From Diphasiastrum complanatum (lineage: Eukaryota > Streptophyta > Lycopodiopsida > Lycopodiales > Lycopodiaceae): 64,000 bases of DNA. Shown here one piece after another: positions 63,589 to 64,000 of this stretch (its first letter is position 1; each line of letters starts with the position of its first letter). The stretch spans positions 6,167,361 to 6,231,360 of the forward strand of contig CM055106.1 in NCBI GenBank assembly GCA_029204225.1, given 5' to 3'. The notes under the pieces were generated by a model, which was not told the DNA's origin, ran no database searches, and worked only from the letters and a program-made list of their open reading frames with translations. The position numbers and the translations under genes were made by a program.

Positions 63589-64000
63589 AAAGAATCAATC
63601 AATACCTTGAATTGATCAAAATCTATGATGCTAGTGAATCAAATTGCAAGAATTTAGCTCATTTCATAACAAGGCTCTGATACCATGTTTAAAATGTAGC
63701 AAATAAACTCTAATAAACCTTTGAAATGATGGAGGAAGCACCTTGAATGAATCCAATTGAGATCCTATTGCTAAAACACCAGCCAATTTAATGTTTCCAA
63801 CTAGCTCCACTTTGGCTTGAACTCCACTTGAAGGCTCAAATTCATGCAATTCCCTTCACACATGTGAAAGTACGGACTGCCATAGACATAGTATAGTACC
63901 TGAACTTCCAAAATCAATCTCACAAATCCAATTTAGTCAATACAAATAGCAAATATCAAACATCTAGATCACCAACAACATTGGTAGATTGAAAACCAAT

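Larger units (their letters stand above)
56748..64000 (-). repeat. Right arm of the inverted repeat, reaching the window edge
   Basis: Reverse complement of 22315-29582, with a 15-bp in-frame deletion in the acidic region (about 59486) and very few substitutions. Because the left copy runs on into more of the same viral unit at its inner end, the right arm looks like the derived, truncated duplicate. Confidence 0.97.

Overview
The window looks like nuclear DNA of a seed plant with a repeat-swollen genome. A gymnosperm is plausible, though this is an inference from the density and decay of LTR retrotransposons, the endogenous caulimovirid debris and the sparse genes. No rRNA, tRNA, CRISPR or bacterial-type operon is visible. 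The only gene that looks intact is a three-exon R2R3-MYB at 41552-43612 (+). Almost everything else is mobile-element remains, viral fossils, simple repeats and unannotated AT-rich DNA.

Layout. 0-5.4 kb: fragments of Copia (RNase H, LTR, integrase) and a minus-strand chromovirus (Ty3/Gypsy integrase plus chromodomain and 3' LTR). 5.4-8.3 kb (minus strand): a decayed multi-exon gene whose first exon is a recognisable histone H3 (N-tail start and complete histone fold, three in-frame stops). The same frame continues into an S/T-P-rich linker and a domain that reads, across spliced exons, like a C48/Ulp1 SUMO protease. I do not know this architecture; it is the most unusual object here. 8.3-11.2 kb: repeats plus two orphan ORFs. 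11.5-16.2 kb: a complete but degenerate LTR element with a 5-bp target duplication (TTTAG). 16.2-22.3 kb: mostly unidentifiable, with one orphan ORF near 21 kb.

22.3-29.6 kb and 56.7-64.0 kb are nearly identical inverted arms of about 7.25 kb, reaching at least the right window edge. Each carries a Copia LTR/gag/GAG-pre-integrase segment and two oppositely oriented caulimovirid pieces. The 27-kb spacer holds a second, older inverted pair (30738-32697 and 44885-47309, Copia integrase/RT with a 135-bp foldback), a Copia RT/RNase H relic split by a complete TRIM (35157-35816, 47-bp internal domain, TSD TCTAT), the MYB gene, a third and more complete caulimovirid copy (48216-53275), and a minus-strand Copia that truncates it.

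One signal cuts across these units. A degenerate ~20-bp motif, roughly GCGCGCTGATCCGATAT, recurs more than 15 times in either orientation. It sits mainly between a TATA-like box and the first ATG of three otherwise unrelated units: the H3-protease gene, the 10.2-10.5 kb orphan ORF, and the leader of every caulimovirid copy. It looks like a shared leader element. All functional statements are read from sequence by eye; no database search was run.
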